From: Filosporella fistucella
Lineage: Eukaryota; Ascomycota; Leotiomycetes; Helotiales
NCBI GenBank assembly: GCA_030077755.1
Contig: JAQJZZ010000014.1
Location: forward strand, 2,542,001 to 2,606,000
Direction: 5' to 3'
Length of the DNA stretch: 64,000 nucleotides
A program made the translations under genes and the position numbers. Below, one piece after another: positions 59,269 to 64,000 of the stretch (positions are counted from its first letter, which is position 1; each line of letters begins with the position of its first letter). A model generated the notes under the pieces. That model saw nothing but the letters and a program-made list of their open reading frames with translations. It was not told where the DNA came from and did no database searches.

Positions 59269-61237
59269 GTTACTTTGAGCAAGCGATGGTTTGGAAGATG
59301 CTACCCTCTGGCCGGGACAGCTCCATTTGAGAAGTAGCTGGAGCGGGCGTTGAATTAGGCACACCGCTAGAATGATGTATGTACTGGATGAAGCCTTCTA
59401 TTGATTGGTATATGTTTTTCTAAGAGAGGCACAAGAAGCCACACACGTGTCTGTCAAGACGAGGAGGGGAAAGCACCGCTAGGCAGGATGAATATCGCCC
59501 ATCCAAACTGTCCGACGCCTTCAGCATTGGACTAACTGGGTTTTCCGTACAGAATTGACATCATGTCATAGTTGCAGAACATCGCATGACTGGGCAAAGA
59601 TGTTCGCTCGATTCAGAAGAAATTCATGCATGAGGCTGAAATGTCTCGGAGCCATACGTAGCCAGTGGCCAGCTTCCAATGAGGACAGTAAAACTTGGTA
59701 GAATAATCCCTCATGATCCAATAAGAAACTTTGTGCCCCCTACCACTAGATATTTGGGGTTCTGGATAGAACATGGCGTCCCAGATGCTAGCAGTTCCAT
59801 AATTTTCGGGCGTTGTCTGCACAAAGTCCCCGCCATTGAGTATACAAGCATACAACAGCATACTCCGTATATGGAGATACAGTTGTCTTTGGAAAATGAT
59901 TAAATTGAACAGAATTTATAAAACATCCAAAAGCAGAACGACTTCAGAAGTCCAATCACAATCTCAACACCAGAAACAATACCAGTCGTCTTACGCGCCT
60001 CTCGAATTATCGTCACTTGACGAAGATTGATGCAAGGTGAGTTTATACACATGTCCTCTTCGTGGTGTGGAGAGGGGGCTGGAGAAAGGGAAGGGTCGTT
60101 GATAGTACCGACACTGATACAGTGCCCGTGGTTGTAACATGTCAGGCGCGTCCCCTCCCATCTCGCTCCGACATCAGAACAAAAATATGCTGACTAAGAA
60201 GGGCAGACCAAGGAAGTACTAATGTACAGGCTATTGCCGTTAAACCTATCTCAAATATCGATATCGAAGCATGTAATTGACAATCTGATGCAAAGACAAT
60301 CGCGAAAGGAGAGTGTAGAAAAAAGGTTCATTGAAGAAAATATACTTAGTGTTGTCAAGATTAAAATTAGTAGGGAAGCCATAGGCTATATAGCATGTAG
60401 TATACCATGCGAAGCCCCACGACCCACTACCCAGCTTGTGCTTTCAGCGTGTGCAGCTTAGCACAAGCCATCCAGTCAAGAACTTCGTATTGGAATTTGT
60501 TAAGCTCACCGCAAGCTACCTGCTGCAAGATTTGCATCTTGTATTTGCCCTCTCATATTGACCACGCTTTCTAACATGTACCCGATTACGAATCTTCGGT
60601 TTCTCGATTTTGAATTGAGGCGGGTAGCTACACCTTCCTGCCACCGCGCGCTCCGCCCCGAAATTCTCCGTCCACAGCCCGAACCGCGCGGTCCAGCTGC
60701 CCGGGACTTCGTACTGTCAAAGCCAGAAAGTAGAACCATCTGATGACTTTCACCCAATCCATCTATTGTATCTCAAACCCATGATGAATCAATCTACCGA
60801 CTCATCGAATCCTCGATTCTGCTCTGGGCTGAACTATTATGCCACCGCGCGGTCCACATCAGCTATCCTCGCTTCCCTGATCCAACCACGCGGTCCAGCT
60901 TAAGAGAGCTTGAAAGTACCTAGATCTCATCTGATGTGCCTCCTCCTTTCCAGCAAATCGAGCTTATATTGTTTAATTGAGGAAGATTGCAAGGATATAC
61001 TTACAAATCATGTTGGAAAATGGAATCTCGATTTCAAAGCATTTTGACAATGTGCATGTCTTGCATGATCTTCCAAGGTAGGTAGATACATATAGTATAT
61101 AAAGGGTTCCATCAAGCGCTCTCAAATATCACAACCCATCCATATCATATTCTCTTTGCACTCACATCCAACTTCTTTCCACAATCGAAGTCGACAAACT
61201 TCTCAAACTCAATTTCAATCGCCCACAAACCACCAAA
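59269..61237. other. Long intergenic region between divergent genes
   Basis: About 2 kb containing promoters of the multidomain patatin gene and the dehydrogenase gene, and a cluster of CCGCGCGG-like motifs (listed separately). The first bases keep the patatin frame open to 59364 but without ATG. No other gene recognised. Confidence 0.5.
60644..60893. promoter_or_regulatory. Cluster of CCGCGCGG-like palindromes upstream of the dehydrogenase gene
   Basis: Two exact copies of CCGCGCGGTCCA (from 60684 and 60845) and two near copies, CCGCGCGCTCC at 60644 and CCACGCGGTCCA at 60886, lie 345-595 bp before the dehydrogenase start. CCG/CGG half-sites are the usual targets of Zn2Cys6 regulators such as the neighbouring gene. 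That they are operator sites is inference. Confidence 0.45.
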
Positions 61238-62004
61238 ATGGCACCAGTCATCCTCATCCTAGGCTCAGGTCCCCGAATCGGCGCCGCCCTCACTGCATCA
61301 TTCTCTCAGAACGGCTACAAAATCGCCCTCGTCTCTCGCAATGGCAGCAACTCTTTGAACGCTCAGGGCTTTCTTTCCCTCAAAGCCGATCTCTACGACC
61401 ACTCTTCCATCCCCTCTCTCTTCACTGCCGTAAAAGCAGAGTTCGGTTCTTTTCCTAGCACTGTCGTGTACAATGCCGGTGGACTTACTATGCCTTCCGA
61501 GAAAGATAACATGTTTTCTGTTTCCGCGGAGAGTGTGGCTAAAGATCTGGGTATTAATACTTTGAGTGCGTATGTTGCTGCGCAGCAAGCTGTGCTTGGA
61601 TGGAAGGAGCTTGGTGAGGGGGTCAAGAAGACATTCATATATACTGGGAATGCGACGAACGTGACTGTCGTACCTATGCCAATGTTTTTGAGTATTGGTA
61701 TTGGTAAATCGGCTTCGGCATCTTGGATTGGACTGGCAGATACTTTGTATAAAGGTCAAGGGTTTCGGTATGTTTTTGGGTCTTTCTGTTGAGAATTCTG
61801 GAATTGGGAAAAAAGAAGCTGAGTTGACGTCCTCATAGATTCTTCTATGCCGATGAGAGGCATGAGGATGGGAAATTGAAGGGGCACGCGCTGGATGGCG
61901 GTGCACACGGAGACTTTTACCTGCAGCTGGCGAAGCAAGAGGAGAATGTGCCTTGGCAGGCGACGTTCGTAAAAGGTAAGGGCTACGTTCAGTTTAAAAA
62001 CTGA
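61238..62004 (+). CDS. Short-chain dehydrogenase/reductase-like protein
   Basis: Two exons, 61238-61767 and 61839-62004, with a 71-bp intron; 231 residues. The N-terminal nucleotide-binding motif reads LILGSGPRIGAALTASF (G-x-G-x-x-IG form), with SRNG after beta-2 suggesting NADP(H) preference. VVYNAGG is the SDR NNAG equivalent. The usual catalytic Y-x3-K is not evident: the region reads MFLSIGIGKSASASWI, with a Lys but no Tyr four residues before it, so catalysis may differ or be absent. After the intron the join GFR-FFYADERHEDGKLKG matches related fungal SDR-like proteins. Convergent with the Zn2Cys6 regulator, 119 bp apart. Substrate unknown. Confidence 0.85.
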
Positions 62005-62123
62005 GAGGTAGAGATGAATATCGTGAGATTTGTCTGCCATGATCAGTTAAATGTTACTTGGCAGTTCTTCACCTAACCAGAATGAAAAGAAGTTTTACCC
62101 TTTCTCTGTGAGAAAGTCCTCAC

Positions 62124-63926
62124 TCAAACGAGTAGCACCAAATCACCCTGACTTCTAAAGCACATTGCAAGATCACGATTCTCAGAATCGTCGGCATCTC
62201 CATGACACCACACACTCTCCATAATCTCAAGCGCCTTACGAACAGTCCCAAAGACGCTTGGTGGTTGTAGTTCCTCCACCATTCCACGAAAAAGAGGTTG
62301 TTGAGCTGGTTCTGCAAGACAACCAGCAACGCAAAATGGCCATACCATTGTACGAAGTAATGGCGAGGATATCTGTCGCACAAGGAGCTCGATTATGCAA
62401 TTAATGTGATATCGTACATCGACGTTGGCAGGCTGCCATCCAGATACGACGACGGAGAGATAGAGCAGTGCTGCAGAAGCCCAGACTCGGGTGACCCGTT
62501 GGCTCTGGCTGGCAGGTGTTCTGACTTGTTGGCTGTGATCTGCTGACAAAACACCGAGCAATGTTCCTCCCTCATTTGAACTAATTTCCGCCCTACTCTC
62601 TAGCAGCATGAGATGATGCTCCAAAAAGTCCTTGATGACCTTGGCACGATTTACCAGCTCTATAGTGCTAAGATTTCTGGCTCTCTTGCAACACTGTTTC
62701 CATGCATCTAGCACAGCTATCTCGCTGATTTGAAGCAACACCCAATTTTGACATCCAATCACCGTCTCAAATGTGACTGGAGGGCCAGGACCATCCCCGT
62801 CATCAAGGAGAGTAGGATGATACTTATATAATTTAGGTTCGTCCTGCAGAGCTGTGCTCAAGATGATGTCGTCTAACATCAGAATGGTTGATGAAAAGCG
62901 GAAGGCGGATTGTTCAGAACTCGGAATGTTCATACACGCGGTGGATAAGGCAGATGGATACGGACCTAACTGGCTCATAACAGACTTGAAGCTTGAGCCA
63001 GGAGAAGTCGGTTCAGTGGAATTGATATTGTCAAGAAGTTGTCGGAATAAAGCCAGAGCGGCGCTGAGATGTGCCTGGCAATTTTCAAAACTCGAAATAG
63101 ATATCTCAAATCTTTGGACTTGCACAATGCTCGTCATGATATGAACAGTGTCGTGCAAATGGTCACGAATGCCCAAGCTATCTATAGTCTGTATCGATTG
63201 ACGCAGAACCTCGAAAGCGTCTCTACTTTGTTTGAGCACTCTTTCCCAGACTCCCTCGCGGCTGGCAGTTCCGCGAGCAAGCGAGAAGAAATAGGAGCTC
63301 TGGGACAATGTGGCTTGTCGCACAACCGGGCTCCGTATGATCATTTCGAGGATCCAGGCTCTCCCGCCGTGAAAGAGGGAGGGGTTATAGAATGGGAATA
63401 AGAATGGGAACAAGTGTTCTAGATAAAACAAGAGGAGAATCGAGTCGGGCTGTGTTAAGTTTGCGTTGTTGGGAGTGGCTTTTTGGCTAAGCGCGTAGTC
63501 TACTGCATTGGGCATGCCTTGGAGACAGACAGTAGAACCATCGAGTGACGCTTCATTCACGACATCGTGGTCCGGAATAGCTGCAAGACGACTGCCATTA
63601 GAAGCTTCCACTTCAACGACCGATACGGGATGGCTAGAGATACGGGCGGTACGCTCTCCACCTCCACGGCGGCGGGATTTCTCTTTAATCTCTTGTTTGA
63701 GCCGCGCGGCCATTTCTTCCTGCTTCGCCCCGCCATCCATCCAATCTGGTTTGTCTTGGGTGTAATGGCAAATTACCCTGAGGGTAGAGCATGTATCGCA
63801 TACAGGATGTCGCTCATCGCATTTCTTCCGTCGGAGTCGACAAGTCCAGCAACCATTGAAGCTCCGTGTGATACTCGTTTGACGCCGCAGGCCGCGAGAT
63901 GAGTCCGTATCCATGTCCATATTCAT
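62124..63926 (-). CDS. Zn2Cys6 transcription factor with fungal-specific regulatory domain
   Basis: Single exon, 600 residues from the ATG at 63926; the codon two positions earlier in the open frame is TTG. The binuclear zinc cluster is near the N-terminus: C-WT-C-RLRRKK-C-DERHPV-C-DT-C-STLRVI-C, spacing C-x2-C-x6-C-x6-C-x2-C-x6-C. A basic linker follows (KSRRRGGGER). The remainder is the helical regulatory domain of the Fungal_trans_2 type (ALSQKAT, LLFYLEHLFPFLFPFYNPS, RGWILEMI-like RAWILEMIIRSP, and a C-terminal WPFCVAGCLAEPAQQPLFRG). Such proteins bind CGG-containing sites and control metabolic genes. The convergent dehydrogenase and the CGG-palindrome cluster upstream of that gene make it a candidate target; this is inference. 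Confidence 0.92.
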   Translation of the reverse strand: MNMDMDTDSSRGLRRQTSITRSFNGCWTCRLRRKKCDERHPVCDTCSTLRVICHYTQDKPDWMDGGAKQEEMAARLKQEIKEKSRRRGGGERTARISSHPVSVVEVEASNGSRLAAIPDHDVVNEASLDGSTVCLQGMPNAVDYALSQKATPNNANLTQPDSILLLFYLEHLFPFLFPFYNPSLFHGGRAWILEMIIRSPVVRQATLSQSSYFFSLARGTASREGVWERVLKQSRDAFEVLRQSIQTIDSLGIRDHLHDTVHIMTSIVQVQRFEISISSFENCQAHLSAALALFRQLLDNINSTEPTSPGSSFKSVMSQLGPYPSALSTACMNIPSSEQSAFRFSSTILMLDDIILSTALQDEPKLYKYHPTLLDDGDGPGPPVTFETVIGCQNWVLLQISEIAVLDAWKQCCKRARNLSTIELVNRAKVIKDFLEHHLMLLESRAEISSNEGGTLLGVLSADHSQQVRTPASQSQRVTRVWASAALLYLSVVVSGWQPANVDVRYHINCIIELLVRQISSPLLRTMVWPFCVAGCLAEPAQQPLFRGMVEELQPPSVFGTVRKALEIMESVWCHGDADDSENRDLAMCFRSQGDLVLLV

Positions 63927-64000
63927 AATCAATACAGAAAATCACCATCGGCGAATACAAACAGAAGTTTGGGCACAGGAAATATATGTGTCAGCCAGTG

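Noticed and set aside
61298..61906. 202-residue minus-strand frame over the dehydrogenase gene
   Set aside because: His/Ser/Arg-rich composition without domains; antisense shadow of a well-supported gene.

Overview
The window is nuclear DNA of a filamentous ascomycete (Pezizomycotina). The evidence is many short introns (about 45-120 bp) with GTRNGT donors, CTAAY/CTGAY branch points and YAG acceptors; HET, NACHT, ankyrin, patatin and fungal rhodopsin-domain genes; a Zn2Cys6 regulator; and a large AT-rich block of retroelements carrying the C-to-T/G-to-A pattern of repeat-induced point mutation (RIP). The genus cannot be fixed from the sequence alone. No rRNA, tRNA or CRISPR array was found.

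Layout. 1-5.8 kb: 3' part of a giant ankyrin-repeat gene, then a decayed NACHT NTPase. 6-7 kb: an opsin-related membrane protein without the retinal lysine. 8.6-10.7 kb: a multi-exon CorA-like membrane protein. 11.3-21.7 kb: conserved housekeeping genes, namely BMT5 (25S rRNA m3U methyltransferase), AOS1 (SUMO E1 subunit), a conserved unknown gene, a HAD hydrolase, HIS6 (histidine synthesis) and FAF1 (40S assembly), the last two divergent. 21.7-26.6 kb: a gene graveyard with at least two recognisable dead genes. 26.7-28.5 kb: a HET-domain gene. 28.46-45.85 kb: one LTR retrotransposon carrying a second, chromodomain-type LTR element nested inside it; both are heavily RIP-mutated and both lie on the minus strand. 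The outer element sits 5 bp upstream of the HET start codon. 45.9-54 kb: a RING-H2 protein, a seven-exon rhodopsin-domain membrane protein and an O-methyltransferase. 54-59.3 kb: a long gene (11 to 13 exons) whose product joins a B-box-like zinc finger, a P-loop GTPase, a RING-like finger and a patatin phospholipase. 61.2-63.9 kb: a short-chain dehydrogenase facing a Zn2Cys6 transcription factor.

How the parts relate. The housekeeping block is compact and ordinary. On both sides of the transposon block lie families tied to fungal non-self recognition and programmed cell death (NACHT, ankyrin, HET, patatin/GTPase), so the window looks like a fast-evolving accessory segment inserted between conserved genes. 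The most unusual gene is the B-box/GTPase/RING/patatin protein. Most exon-intron models given here were built by hand and checked for phase consistency through every junction.
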